DNA of 37,641 nucleotides from an uncultured Geobacter sp. (GTDB taxonomy: Bacteria > Desulfobacterota > Desulfuromonadia > Geobacterales > Geobacteraceae): contig CAIYDQ010000087.1 of NCBI GenBank assembly GCA_903925075.1, positions 1 to 37,641 of the forward strand, read 5' to 3'. The notes beneath the pieces are model-generated. The model saw only the letters and a list, made by a program, of their open reading frames with translations, did no database searches and was not told where the DNA came from. Within the stretch, counting starts at the first letter, position 1. Each line of letters opens with the position of its first letter. A program made the position numbers and the translations under genes. Below, piece by piece: positions 8,523-17,009 of the stretch.

Positions 8523-9532
8523 AAGTGGAAGATGCCGGGAAAGTAGCAGACGCCGTGAAACTAGTAGACACCTATGGGCGCAAGATCAACTACTTGCGGC
8601 TTTCCGTGACCGACCGCTGCAACATGCGCTGCCGTTACTGCATGCCCGAAACCGGAGTGGGGAAGCTCTCCCACCACGACGTGTTGAGTTACGAGGAACT
8701 GCACCGGATCGCGCGGGCGGCGGTCGCGCTGGGCGTGGAGAAGATCCGGGTCACCGGCGGGGAGCCGCTGGTGAGAAAAGGCATCGTCCCCTTTTTAGCC
8801 GGGTTGTCGGCCATACCGGGGCTTAAGCAACTGGTTTTGACCAGTAACGGCCAGCTGCTTGAGGAAATGGCCGGCGATCTGCGCGCGGCCGGGGTGCAGC
8901 GCCTGAACATCAGCCTCGACTCGCTCGACGCCGAGCGCTTCGGCGCGATCACCAGGGTAGGGGATCTGAAGCGGGTGCTGGCGGGGATCGCCGCGGCCGA
9001 CCGGGCCGGATTTCCGGTGAAGATCAACATGGTGGTGATGCGCGGGGTGAACGACGACGAGATCGAGGCCGTCGCCTCCCTGGCGCTGGAGCACCCTTAC
9101 GCGGTCCGCTTCATAGAGTACATGCCCTCCGGGCGCGAGGAGAGCTGGCAGTCGCTGGTGGTTCCAGGGAGCGAGATCCTTGAGCGGCTCTCGGCCAGGT
9201 TCCAGCTGCAGCAGTTGGCCCCCGCCGAGCTGGCCGGCCCCGCCAGGGAGTACCGGGTGGCGGGCGCCGTCGGCACCGTGGGGATCATCACCCCGGTCAC
9301 CGGGCATTTCTGCGCCGATTGCAACCGGATCAGGGTCACCTCCACCGGCAAGGCGAAAAGCTGTCTTTTCTCCGGCGGCGAGCTCGACCTGAAGCCGTTT
9401 CTCGCCGAAGGCGACGCGGCTCTATTGGAGGACGCCCTGCGCAGGATCGTGGAGGGGAAGCCGGGAAGGCACCAGTTGACCGCCGAGAGCGCCGAACACA
9501 CCCCCTTCCTCATGTCCGCCATCGGCGGTTGA
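8519..9532 (+). CDS. GTP 3',8-cyclase MoaA (molybdopterin/tungstopterin biosynthesis), 337 aa
   Basis: MoaA converts GTP to 3',8-cyclo-7,8-dihydro-GTP, the first step of the pterin cofactor used by molybdenum and tungsten enzymes. The radical SAM cluster motif is C34-x3-C38-x2-C41 (CNMRCRYC). The family-specific second cluster is C265-x2-C268-x13-C282, and the protein ends in the conserved GG. The GTG start at 8519 overlaps the stop of the response regulator (GTGA), showing translational coupling. Placement of moaA inside a sigma-54 operon next to an AOR suggests that cofactor supply is induced together with the tungsten enzyme. A housekeeping moaA elsewhere in the genome is possible. Confidence 0.93.
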   Translation: MKVEDAGKVADAVKLVDTYGRKINYLRLSVTDRCNMRCRYCMPETGVGKLSHHDVLSYEELHRIARAAVALGVEKIRVTGGEPLVRKGIVPFLAGLSAIPGLKQLVLTSNGQLLEEMAGDLRAAGVQRLNISLDSLDAERFGAITRVGDLKRVLAGIAAADRAGFPVKINMVVMRGVNDDEIEAVASLALEHPYAVRFIEYMPSGREESWQSLVVPGSEILERLSARFQLQQLAPAELAGPAREYRVAGAVGTVGIITPVTGHFCADCNRIRVTSTGKAKSCLFSGGELDLKPFLAEGDAALLEDALRRIVEGKPGRHQLTAESAEHTPFLMSAIGG

Positions 9533-9570
9533 ACGGCGAGGCCGCGTCGAGGTGGGGAGGTGCTGGGGCG

Positions 9571-9635
9571 TTTCTCCACACTTTGTCCCGGAGCGGCTCC
9601 GTGCGGGTGGGTATAATTGCTACAGTGTGGAGAAA
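9571..9635. promoter_or_regulatory. Inverted repeat of the CTCCACA motif upstream of the radical SAM gene
   Basis: TTTCTCCACACT (9571-9582) and AGTGTGGAGAAA (9624-9635) are perfect 12-base inverted arms 41 bases apart. Each resembles the palindrome CTCCACAGTGTGGAG at 4441-4455; the right-hand one matches it at 12 of 15 positions when aligned. A TATAAT box (9612-9617) lies between them without a good -35. It may be a regulatory site of the NtrC-type activator or another factor. Confidence 0.4.
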
Positions 9636-9663
9636 ATACCCGTATTTAAAGGAGCAGCCAGTC

Positions 9664-10758
9664 GTGGTCCGATCGTCCTTAGAGCAAACGCTGCAGCTAG
9701 CCGGACTGCGCCCGCCGCAGACGCTGACTATCGCCATCACCGGAGCCTGCAACCTGAGCTGCAGTCATTGCTGGGTGGAGGCGGGCGAGTCCGCCTCCGC
9801 CGGTCACGTGTCGAGCCAAACCGTGGACAGGCTGATCGGCGAGTTTGCGGCCCTGGGCGGCTCCGGGCTGCGGCTGACCGGCGGTGAACCGCTCTGCCAT
9901 CCGGACTGGCTGGACCTCCTCCGGCTCGCCGTGGCCTCCGGCTTCGGTGCCGTCGCGCTGCAGACCAACGGCATGCTGCTGAACTAGCGGAGCGCCGCGG
10001 CCTTGGGGGAACTCGACTTCCCCGGCTTGTCCATCCAGCTTAGTTTCGACGGGGCAACGGCCGCCACCCACGATCTGGTGCGCGGCAGCGGCGCCTTCGA
10101 TCAATTGCTACATGGGGCGCGCTCCTTGGTCGGGGCGGGTCTCGGCCGACGCATCGCCATCTTTTTTACCGAAATGGCCCACAATCTGGAGGAAATACCC
10201 CGCCTGCTGGAGCTTGCCGATGGGCTGGGGGTCGGTTCGGTAGCCACCGGCGCCCTGGTTCTGTGCGGCAGGGCGTCCGAAGGATCGCCGGTGTCGCCCC
10301 CCGAGCCGGATCAATACCTGCGCCTGCTTGACCGCTTCGACGCCGATCCCGCCTTGAGCGCCCTTTACCGGAGGCTGGCGAAGGTGGCGGCGCTGGAGTG
10401 GCGGCGCGGCGGCGCGCCCCGCGAAGAGGCCTGCACTTTCGTCGAAAACCCCTACCTGTCCGCCGCCGGCAAGCTCTATCCCTGCGTCCTGTGCCATGCC
10501 GACCCCTATGCCGTTACCGGCCTGTTCGACAAGAGCCTCGCCGAAGCCTTTGCCGAAGGCGCGCCTTTGTGGTCGAAGCTGCTCCAGGCGAGCGAGCGCC
10601 GTCCGGAGGAAATCGAGAAGTGCCGGCAATGCTCGGAGCGCCTGACCTGCGCCGGCGGCTGCCTGGGGCGCGCCTGGGGGAGTTGCGGGGAGATCATGGC
10701 GCCGGACGACCGTTGCCAGGCACGGCTGGCGGTGAGCGGGCGCCCCCCGACTCAATGA
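9664..10758 (+). pseudogene. Radical SAM/SPASM maturase, interrupted by an in-frame TAG
   Basis: Reading from the GTG at 9664 (GGAG upstream at 9651), the first part has the radical SAM motif C29-x3-C33-x2-C36 (CNLSCSHC) and the GGEPL element. The frame continues unchanged past a TAG at 9985-9987 (codon 108) into the rest of the barrel (LSIQLSFDGA) and a C-terminal SPASM-type region rich in cysteines (CTFVENPY, YPCVLCH, KCRQCSERLTCAGGC). The full product would be about 363 residues, a normal length. SPASM maturases are known to accompany AOR-family tungsten enzymes, and this one lies between moaA and the AOR, so a maturation role for the AOR is likely. The TAG sits where homologues have a loop after TNGMLLN. 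A mutated gene or a base-call error is the simplest explanation; an intact upstream 107-residue fragment alone could not work. Confidence 0.75.
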
Positions 10759-10859
10759 CCGGCGAAAACGCCCCCCGCTGCAAACCTGCCCGACTCTCTC
10801 TCCGCCGCAAGCGCTTAATCCAGCCTGAAATTTCGATTCCTCCGTGTGACGTGCTTGCC

Positions 10860-10928
10860 GTAGGGGCGAACCTTGTGTTCGCCCTTGCCCCAGCGAGCGA
10901 AGAGGGCGAATACAAGATTCGCCCCTAC
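10860..10928. repeat. REP-like inverted repeat element
   Basis: GTAGGGGCGAA (10860-10870) and TTCGCCCCTAC (10918-10928) are perfect terminal inverted repeats; the 69-base element folds into a long imperfect hairpin with inner TTCGCCC/GGGCGAA arms. It lies in the intergenic region after the radical SAM gene. The form is that of small dispersed palindromic elements; no coding capacity. Confidence 0.75.
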
Positions 10929-10984
10929 CAAACCTTGCCATTTATAAAAAGGCCGGCCAGATCCGAAACTTTAAGCGGAACCGA

Positions 10985-11027
10985 CCACTAGGGCGAATTT
11001 CCCCACTGTGGAAATTCGCCCTAGTGG
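10985..11027. repeat. Perfect 18-base-arm hairpin, REP-related
   Basis: CCACTAGGGCGAATTTCC (10985-11002) is repeated inverted at 11010-11027 around a seven-base loop. It shares the GGGCGAA core with the element 60 bases upstream. It is not followed by a T run, so it is not a classical terminator. It lies about 130 bases upstream of the sigma-54 promoter at 11155, and its centre reads CCACTGTGG, which resembles half of the activator palindrome at 4441. Confidence 0.75.
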
Positions 11028-11154
11028 CGAAAGCCCCCAAACGCCGCATTCTCTCAAAACTTGTTTCATAATTCCCCGAAAGCCCCGTCCCAAACACTCC
11101 GTGCAATCCCCTGCAAACGCACTGTTTGCCGCCTTTTAAACCATTGTTACGTTT

Positions 11155-11170
11155 TGGCATTGCCCTTGCT
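11155..11170 (+). promoter_or_regulatory. Sigma-54 promoter for the second alcohol dehydrogenase
   Basis: TGGCATTGCCCTTGCT fits TGGCAT-N5-TTGCT with ten bases between GG and GC. Transcription would start near 11182, about 100 bases upstream of the ATG at 11281. It is of the same type as the promoters at 4285 and 4574, which suggests a shared activator. Confidence 0.85.
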
Positions 11171-11280
11171 ATAGGTGTAGTCATGCGGTTGCACAAGGCC
11201 TGGTAGTGGCTTCAAACGGTTTTAAATGCGAAGTGGCGGCACAAAAAACAAAACACACACCCAAAAAGGAGGAAGTACCC

Positions 11281-12486
11281 ATGTCTCACAACAAAGATGT
11301 CAAACGGACCCTCAAGAACGAAAGGCTGGAGTACCCGATCAAGATGATGCACGCATATCCTTCCGTGAACGTCGGTTGGGGTGCGCATACCATGGTCGGC
11401 AACGACGCCAGGGCACTGGGCATGACGAACGCGCTGATCGTCACCACCGGCCTGCGCGGCACCGGCATCGTCGAGACCATCCAGGGCGTGCTTCAGGCAG
11501 CCGGGGTCGCTTCCGAGGTGTTTGACAAGGTGACTCCCAACCCGAAAGATCACGAAGTCATGGCGGGCGCCAAGGCTCTGGCCGCCGGCAAATTCGACGG
11601 CATCATCTCCCTGGGCGGCGGCAGCTCCCATGACGCCTGCAAAGCCATCAAGCTGGTGCACAGCCACGACGGCCAGGACGTCAGAAGCTTCGAAGGCGCG
11701 TTCAAGGCGACCAAGGCCAACACCATTCCCCAACTCGCCATCAACACCACCTCGGGAACCGGCTCGGAAGTCTCCTGCTTCTCGATCATCAACCACACCG
11801 ACAAGAAATACAAAATGGCGCTTTTCGATCCCAACTGCACGCCCAGCAAATCCGTCAACGACCCGTTGATTCACCAGTGCATGCCCGGCGACCTGGCCGG
11901 CTACACCGGCATGGACGCCCTCGCCCACGGCGTGGAAGCGATCACCTCGCGCCTTGGCGTCATCTCCGCTTATGGTCCGGGCCTCAGCGCAATATCCCTG
12001 ATCTTCGGCAACCTGCGTCAGTCGGCGATGAACAGGAACAACGACAAAGCCGTCGAAGCGATGGTTTGGGCCGAAATGGCGGCAGCCTACAGCTTCAACA
12101 GCGCCGGCCTCGGCCTCATCCACAGCATGGCGCACGCCTTGGGCGGGATGTACGACGCTCCCCACGGTCTGTGCAACGCCATCGGCCTTGGTCCGGTCAT
12201 GTCGTTCAACCTCCCTGCCTGCCCCGAGCGCTTCAAGATGATGGCGCAGGCCGCCGGCATCGACGTAAGCGGCATGTCCGACATGAAGGCCGGCGAAGCG
12301 TTCATCAAGGCTTGTCTTGATCTCAAAGCCGACCTGGGGATCACCAAGACCTTCACCGATCTCGGCCTGCTCGAGCAGGACGTCGAAGGGCTGTCGCGCT
12401 TCTCCGTGAACGACATCTGCACCGAAGGCAACCCGACCGATACCGGTCTGCAGGACATGATCAAGATCTTCAAGCAGTGCATGTAG
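11281..12486 (+). CDS. Iron-containing (class III) alcohol dehydrogenase, 401 aa
   Basis: A second iron ADH, only distantly similar to the one at 4766. It has the nucleotide motif GGGSSHD (112-118) and metal ligands D212, H216 (MDALAHGVEA), H281 (HSMAHALGG) and H295 (APHGL). The ATG at 11281 has a strong AAGGAGG eight bases upstream (11267-11273). It has its own sigma-54 promoter. The sequence resembles NAD-dependent methanol/ethanol/butanol-type dehydrogenases more than the first copy does, but the substrate cannot be fixed from sequence. Its place just before the MoxR, VWA and AOR genes supports a role in making an aldehyde for the AOR. Confidence 0.92.
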   Translation: MSHNKDVKRTLKNERLEYPIKMMHAYPSVNVGWGAHTMVGNDARALGMTNALIVTTGLRGTGIVETIQGVLQAAGVASEVFDKVTPNPKDHEVMAGAKALAAGKFDGIISLGGGSSHDACKAIKLVHSHDGQDVRSFEGAFKATKANTIPQLAINTTSGTGSEVSCFSIINHTDKKYKMALFDPNCTPSKSVNDPLIHQCMPGDLAGYTGMDALAHGVEAITSRLGVISAYGPGLSAISLIFGNLRQSAMNRNNDKAVEAMVWAEMAAAYSFNSAGLGLIHSMAHALGGMYDAPHGLCNAIGLGPVMSFNLPACPERFKMMAQAAGIDVSGMSDMKAGEAFIKACLDLKADLGITKTFTDLGLLEQDVEGLSRFSVNDICTEGNPTDTGLQDMIKIFKQCM

Positions 12487-12518
12487 TCCGCGGCTGAAAC
12501 TCCGCGTGTCGTAACGCT

Positions 12519-12568
12519 ATGCCGCTGGCCGAAGGGGGAGATACGCCTCGCCGGGTGCCAGCGGCATA
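12519..12568 (+). other. Hairpin in the leader of the MoxR gene
   Basis: TATGCCGCTGGC (12519-12530 region) and GCCAGCGGCATA (12557-12568) are inverted arms of about 12 bases enclosing a G-rich loop. A smaller hairpin (CGCGG/CCGCG, 12489-12506) precedes it. No T run follows. It may act as a processing site, partial terminator or RNA switch between the highly expressed dehydrogenase and the MoxR gene. I could not match it to a known riboswitch. Confidence 0.5.
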
Positions 12569-12593
12569 TTTACTTACATCGAGAGGTCATGGA

Positions 12594-13496
12594 ATGATTA
12601 GCGAACAAGGGGTTAAGGATTTTCTGCAGACGGGCGGCTACATCGCCGACGACGCCATTGCCACCGCGGTATTCCTGGCCCTGCGCATGGAAAAGCCGAT
12701 CCTGATCGAAGGCCCTCCCGGCGTGGGGAAGACCGGCCTGGCCAAGGCGCTTTCCCAGGCCCTTGATTTCCCCCTGGTCAGGCTGCAGTGCTACGAAGGA
12801 ATCGACGAGGGGAAGGCGCTTTACGACTGGGAATACGGCAAGCAGTTGCTCTATACCCAATTGCTGCGCACCCAGCTCGACAACTACCTGTCGGTGTCGG
12901 CCGACCTGCGCGAAGCGGTCGAGCGCCTCTCCGGCGAGGAGAGCCTCTTCTTCTCCAAGAACTTCCTGGTGCAGCGCCCCATCCTGAAAAGCTTCCTCTC
13001 CGAAAAACGCTCGCTGCTCTTGATTGACGAGATCGACCGCTCCGACGACGAATTCGAGGCGCTGCTCCTCGAGTGCCTGAGCGATTTCCAGATCTCCATC
13101 CCGGAGTTGGGGGTGATCGAGGCCAAGCGCAAGCCGTTGACCATCCTCACCAGCAACGGCACGCGCATGATCTCGGACGCCCTGCGCCGGCGCTGCCTGT
13201 TTCTCTACATCGGTTATCCCGAAATGGAGCGGGAGGTGGCGATCGTGCGGGTGAAATTCCCGGATCTCTGCGAAGGCCTGGCGCGGCAGATGGTGGCCTT
13301 CCTGCGCAAGGTGCGCGAACTCAACCTGCGCAAGCCGCCCAGCGTCTCGGAAACCCTCGACTGGGCCCAGGTGCTGAGCATCTTGCAGGTGAAGCAACTG
13401 ACGCCGCAGGTGGTGGCCAACACGGTGGGGACCATCGCCAAGCACCAGAGCGACCTGCAAAAGGTGGCTGAATTGGCCGTCAAGGAATTGAGCTAG
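12594..13496 (+). CDS. MoxR-family AAA+ ATPase (CoxD-like), 300 aa
   Basis: Walker A GPPGVGKT is at residues 40-47, Walker B LLLIDEID at 141-148, with sensor-1 (TSNGT) and arginine-finger (DALRRRCL) elements following, as in MoxR ATPases. The ATG at 12594 is preceded by GAGAGG; longer in-frame readings would enter the hairpin leader. Its stop is two bases before the VWA gene. MoxR/VWA pairs act as chaperones that insert metal or activate enzymes; the best known relatives (CoxD/CoxE) mature the active site of CO dehydrogenase. Here the neighbouring AOR is the obvious client, by inference. Confidence 0.88.
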   Translation: MISEQGVKDFLQTGGYIADDAIATAVFLALRMEKPILIEGPPGVGKTGLAKALSQALDFPLVRLQCYEGIDEGKALYDWEYGKQLLYTQLLRTQLDNYLSVSADLREAVERLSGEESLFFSKNFLVQRPILKSFLSEKRSLLLIDEIDRSDDEFEALLLECLSDFQISIPELGVIEAKRKPLTILTSNGTRMISDALRRRCLFLYIGYPEMEREVAIVRVKFPDLCEGLARQMVAFLRKVRELNLRKPPSVSETLDWAQVLSILQVKQLTPQVVANTVGTIAKHQSDLQKVAELAVKELS

Positions 13497-13498
13497 TT

Positions 13499-14902
13499 AT
13501 GGAACGGTTAGTGGTCGCCTTCGTCGCCGAGTTGCGCAAAAACGGCATCCGCGTCTCGCCCAGCGAAAGCCTGGACGCGGTTCAGGCCCTGGCGCTGGGC
13601 GGAATGGAAGGGCGCCGTCTGTCCCGGAGGCTGCTGCGCCTGACGCTGGTGAAAAACGTGAACGACATCCCGGTTTTCAACGAGATCTTCAACAGTTTTT
13701 TCAGCAGGTTTCGCCCCGTCGACGAGGAACTCGACCTCTCCCGGGTCCTGGACGCCGCCCTCATCTCGATGGAGGGGGAATTCACCTGCCTGAACGAGCA
13801 GTGTGACGACCACGAAGAACCCGGCCCCCTGCTGAGGCTCGACAGCAGCATCGCCCCCGAGGACTTGCAGGACCTGAAGAGCCTGCACGAGTTGGACCCG
13901 GACGACACCGACGGCAACGAAATCGTGGTGCAGATGAAGGGTTACCGCGGCAAGGCCAAGGCGCCCCGGCCGACCAGGCGCTACACGCAAAATCCGCTCA
14001 CCATCGAATTGAACAAGAGCAACGCCGTGGACCGGGGCATCGTCTTCTCCCCCGAGGAGCAGGCCGACATGCAGCAGGTTGTGTCCCTCATGATGCTGCG
14101 CCTGCGCAAAGACATGCGGCGCATGAAGAACAACCAGCATCGCGGCAAACTCCACGTCATCAAGACCATCCAGAAGAATTACCGCCACGACATGGTCCCC
14201 TTTCAGTTGGCGCTGCGCCGCAAACGGCGGGAAAAGCCGCGGCTGGTGGTGCTTTGCGACGTCAGCTTCTCGGTGAGCCATGCCGCCCGTTTTCTGATGC
14301 TGCTGCTGCATACCCTGCAAAACCAGCAGCTGGACGTGCGCAGTTTCATCTTCAACCGGGAGGTGGCGGAGATCACCGACATGCTTGCCAACATGCCGGT
14401 CAACGACCTGATGGAGACCATCGACACCGGCGACGTGGTCGATCTGGACGAAAACAGCAGTTACGGCGAGATGTTGGTGAAGTTCAAGGAAAGACACCTG
14501 CAAAACCTGCGGGGGAGACCGGCCTTCATCATCCTGGGGGACGCGCGCAACAACTACGGCGAAGCCAACGACTGGGTGCTGGACGAGATCCGCGAAAAAG
14601 CCCGCTACATGCTCTGGCTTACCCCCGAGGAGCGCGACACCTGGAGCCGCGGCGACTGTTTGCTGGACATCTACGGCTCCTATTGCGACAAGGTGGAGGT
14701 GGTGAGAACGGTGGAAGATCTGAGCCTGGTGGTCGAGGACCTGCTGCGCGACATCTACGCCGACCGCGCCCATCCCATAGACAGGAAGCGGCTGGAAGAG
14801 GCGAAAGCCGCCGAGGAGTACGATTCCAAGGACTATTACACCCGCGGCGCCGGCGGTTCCGGCGCGCCGAGCTTCGACCCTTCCGGGCGCAGCAAATGGT
14901 GA
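13499..14902 (+). CDS. CoxE-like von Willebrand factor A domain protein, 467 aa
   Basis: The protein shows the VWA_CoxE arrangement: an N-terminal helical part (LVVAFVAELRKNGIRVSPSE), an acidic linker, and a C-terminal VWA fold whose metal-binding (MIDAS) motif D254-x-S256-x-S258 lies in VLCDVSFSVS. There is no signal peptide or membrane segment. It starts two bases after the MoxR stop and therefore forms the usual MoxR-VWA pair, in which the VWA protein links the ATPase to its client enzyme. The context (AOR, moaA, SPASM protein) points to maturation of a tungsten or molybdenum enzyme. Confidence 0.87.
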   Translation: MERLVVAFVAELRKNGIRVSPSESLDAVQALALGGMEGRRLSRRLLRLTLVKNVNDIPVFNEIFNSFFSRFRPVDEELDLSRVLDAALISMEGEFTCLNEQCDDHEEPGPLLRLDSSIAPEDLQDLKSLHELDPDDTDGNEIVVQMKGYRGKAKAPRPTRRYTQNPLTIELNKSNAVDRGIVFSPEEQADMQQVVSLMMLRLRKDMRRMKNNQHRGKLHVIKTIQKNYRHDMVPFQLALRRKRREKPRLVVLCDVSFSVSHAARFLMLLLHTLQNQQLDVRSFIFNREVAEITDMLANMPVNDLMETIDTGDVVDLDENSSYGEMLVKFKERHLQNLRGRPAFIILGDARNNYGEANDWVLDEIREKARYMLWLTPEERDTWSRGDCLLDIYGSYCDKVEVVRTVEDLSLVVEDLLRDIYADRAHPIDRKRLEEAKAAEEYDSKDYYTRGAGGSGAPSFDPSGRSKW

Positions 14903-14960
14903 GCTCGCCCCGATCCCTCGCCATTGCCCGGAGCAGCCGGCAACCACCCGGTGACCAGCC

Positions 14961-16868
14961 GTGAAACAGCCCAGCGTAAAGCGCGCCACTCAGCTCGAGC
15001 TGGAGGCGAAGATCGAGGAGTTGAGCCGTTTCCAGGAGGAACTGGAGGCGTCGAGAAACAAGTACGCTCTGCTCTACGATTTAGCCCCGGTAGGCTACTT
15101 CACCTTCAACCGGGGCGGCGCGATCCAGACGGTCAATCTCACCGGCTTGCGGTTCTTGGGCGTCGAGCGCGCGGACGTGGTGGGGAGGCGCTTCCAGGAA
15201 TTCGTCGCCGACGACGAGTATTTCGTTTTCGTCAACTTCCAGGAAAAGGTTTTTCAGGGGTCGGGAAAGCAGACCTGCCGGCTGGGGCTGCGTCCGCGAA
15301 ACGGCAGGCAGCAGTACGTGCGCATCGAAGCCATGGTCACGGCCTCGGGAGAGGAATGCCTCGCCGTACTGGTGGACATCACCGAGAAGAAGCAGTCCGA
15401 GCAGGCCCTGTCGGAGAGCGAATACAACCTGGCCAAGGCCCAGTCCATGACCCACGTCGGCTCCTGGAGCTTCGACCCCGACACCGCCCGGGTGAAGGCC
15501 TCCGACGAACTGCTGCGCATCATGCGCCTGAGCCGCGACCAGGCAAGCCCCGACTCCTTTGCCGAAGCGGTGCATCCGGACGACCGGGACAACGTGATGA
15601 GGCACCTGCGGCTGGGGATCGAGCACGGCAAGAGCTACGAGATCGAGCACCGGCTGCAGTTTAGCGACGGCGTCTGCCGCTGGGTCCACTCCATCGTGGA
15701 GCCGTCGGTAAACAGCGCCGGCAAGGTGGTGCGGCTCTACGGGACCACCCAGGACGTCACCGAGCGCAAGCGGGCCGAGGTGGAGCTCAGCAACAAAACC
15801 AGCGAGTTGCAGGCCATTTTCGACTCGATCGGCGACGGCATCACGGTCTACGACCAGGACGGGCGCATACAGCACCACAACAAGATCAGCCCGCGCATGT
15901 TTCCGGGGGAGATGGTGCCGGGGAGGGACTGCCGGGACATCTTCCACGCAGGCCTGCCGAGCCTCCCCGAGGAATGCCCGGTGGAGCGCGCGCTGCGCGG
16001 CGAGCGGGTGGAGACCTCGCTGGTCTCGATCCGGGAAGGGCGCGAAACCCTCTACCTCGACGTCACCGCCACCCCCATCAAGGACGCCTTCGGCGACAGG
16101 AACCGGGCGCTGGTGTTCTTCCGGGACATCTCGGAAAAGCGGCTGCAGGAGATGTATCTGATCCAGGCCGAGAAGATGTCGAGCATCGGCGTCTTGGCGA
16201 CCGGCATCGCCCACGAGATCAACAATCCGCTCACCTCGGTGGCCGGCTGCGCGGAGGCGCTGCTGCGGCGCTTCCGCGATCGGCCGGCGCTGAAGGACGC
16301 CCCGGGGCTTGAGGACTTCCCGCATTACCTGCAGGTGATCGTGCGCGAGAGCTACCGCTGCTCGGGGATCATCGACAACCTGCTCAGCTTCGGCAGGAAA
16401 TCCGACGGCCTCTCGGTGAACATCGACCTGAACATCATCCTTTTGGAGATCCTGGAACTGATCAGCCATCAGCCCAACTACCGGCAGGTGCGGCTCGCAA
16501 CCGCCCTGCAACAGGGGCTTCCCGGCGTGAACGGCGACCCCTCGGCGCTGCGCCAGGTCTGCATGAACCTCCTGATCAACGCCCATCAGGCGGTCACCGG
16601 CGACGGCCTGGTCGAGGTGATCACCTCCGGTCCGGTGAACGGCATGATCTCCGTTTCCATCCGCGACACCGGCTGCGGCATCTCCAAGGACAACATCGAC
16701 CGCATCTGGGACCCGTTTTTCACCACCAAGGAGGCGGGTAAGGGGATCGGCCTGGGGCTGGCGCTGACCTACAATATCGTCAAACGCCACGCCGGCGAGA
16801 TCCTGGTGAAGAGCAAGCTCGGCGAAGGGACGCAGTTCATCGTGCTCCTGCCGGTCACCCGCAAGTAG
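14961..16868 (+). CDS. Cytoplasmic multi-PAS sensor histidine kinase, 635 aa
   Basis: Order of parts: short coiled coil, three PAS domains (about 35-145, 150-275, 280-395), HisKA with H418 in GIAHEINNPLTS, HATPase with MNLLINAHQA, DTGCGIS and GKGIGLGLAL motifs. No membrane segment. From the last PAS onwards it is strikingly similar to the kinase at 5929-7137 (shared PRMFP, CPVERALRGE, QAEKMSSIGVLA, NPLTSVAG), so the two are paralogues, one with two extra PAS sensors. The GTG at 14961 is the likely start. No response regulator follows, so it may phosphorylate the NtrC-type regulator at 7125. It lies between the VWA gene and the AOR. Confidence 0.9.
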   Translation: MKQPSVKRATQLELEAKIEELSRFQEELEASRNKYALLYDLAPVGYFTFNRGGAIQTVNLTGLRFLGVERADVVGRRFQEFVADDEYFVFVNFQEKVFQGSGKQTCRLGLRPRNGRQQYVRIEAMVTASGEECLAVLVDITEKKQSEQALSESEYNLAKAQSMTHVGSWSFDPDTARVKASDELLRIMRLSRDQASPDSFAEAVHPDDRDNVMRHLRLGIEHGKSYEIEHRLQFSDGVCRWVHSIVEPSVNSAGKVVRLYGTTQDVTERKRAEVELSNKTSELQAIFDSIGDGITVYDQDGRIQHHNKISPRMFPGEMVPGRDCRDIFHAGLPSLPEECPVERALRGERVETSLVSIREGRETLYLDVTATPIKDAFGDRNRALVFFRDISEKRLQEMYLIQAEKMSSIGVLATGIAHEINNPLTSVAGCAEALLRRFRDRPALKDAPGLEDFPHYLQVIVRESYRCSGIIDNLLSFGRKSDGLSVNIDLNIILLEILELISHQPNYRQVRLATALQQGLPGVNGDPSALRQVCMNLLINAHQAVTGDGLVEVITSGPVNGMISVSIRDTGCGISKDNIDRIWDPFFTTKEAGKGIGLGLALTYNIVKRHAGEILVKSKLGEGTQFIVLLPVTRK

Positions 16869-16872
16869 TTCC

Positions 16873-17009
16873 GTAGGTCGCGTTGAGGTACGAAACGCGA
16901 CGTCGCAATGGCGCCACGGGGTGCGATCTTGCGTTTCACGATGAAGCAGCCGCACGCTGGCACGATCGCAACGTCGCGTTTCACGATGAAGCCGTTCAAC
17001 GCGACCTAC
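16873..17009. repeat. 137-base MITE/REP-like element with 14-base terminal inverted repeats
   Basis: GTAGGTCGCGTTGA (16873-16886) and TCAACGCGACCTAC (16996-17009) are perfect terminal inverted repeats. Inside, GCGTTTCACGATGAAGC occurs twice in direct orientation (16931-16947 and 16976-16992), and a further inverted copy (CGAAACGCGACGTCGC) lies near the left end. No coding capacity. It is inserted just after the kinase gene, upstream of the AOR leader. The rest of the gap to 17215 is AT-richer leader; the only promoter-like string in it is a poor sigma-54 match (TGGTGC-N5-TGGCA at 17012-17027). Confidence 0.8.

Noticed and set aside
9985-9987. Pyrrolysine or selenocysteine at the internal stop
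   Set aside because: The codon is TAG, so selenocysteine is excluded; pyrrolysine is known mainly from methylamine methyltransferases and no pyl genes are seen. A mutation or error is simpler, although recoding is not disproved.
10985-11027. Intrinsic terminator for the radical SAM gene
   Set aside because: The stem is strong but no T run follows on either strand, and it shares a core with the nearby REP-like element.
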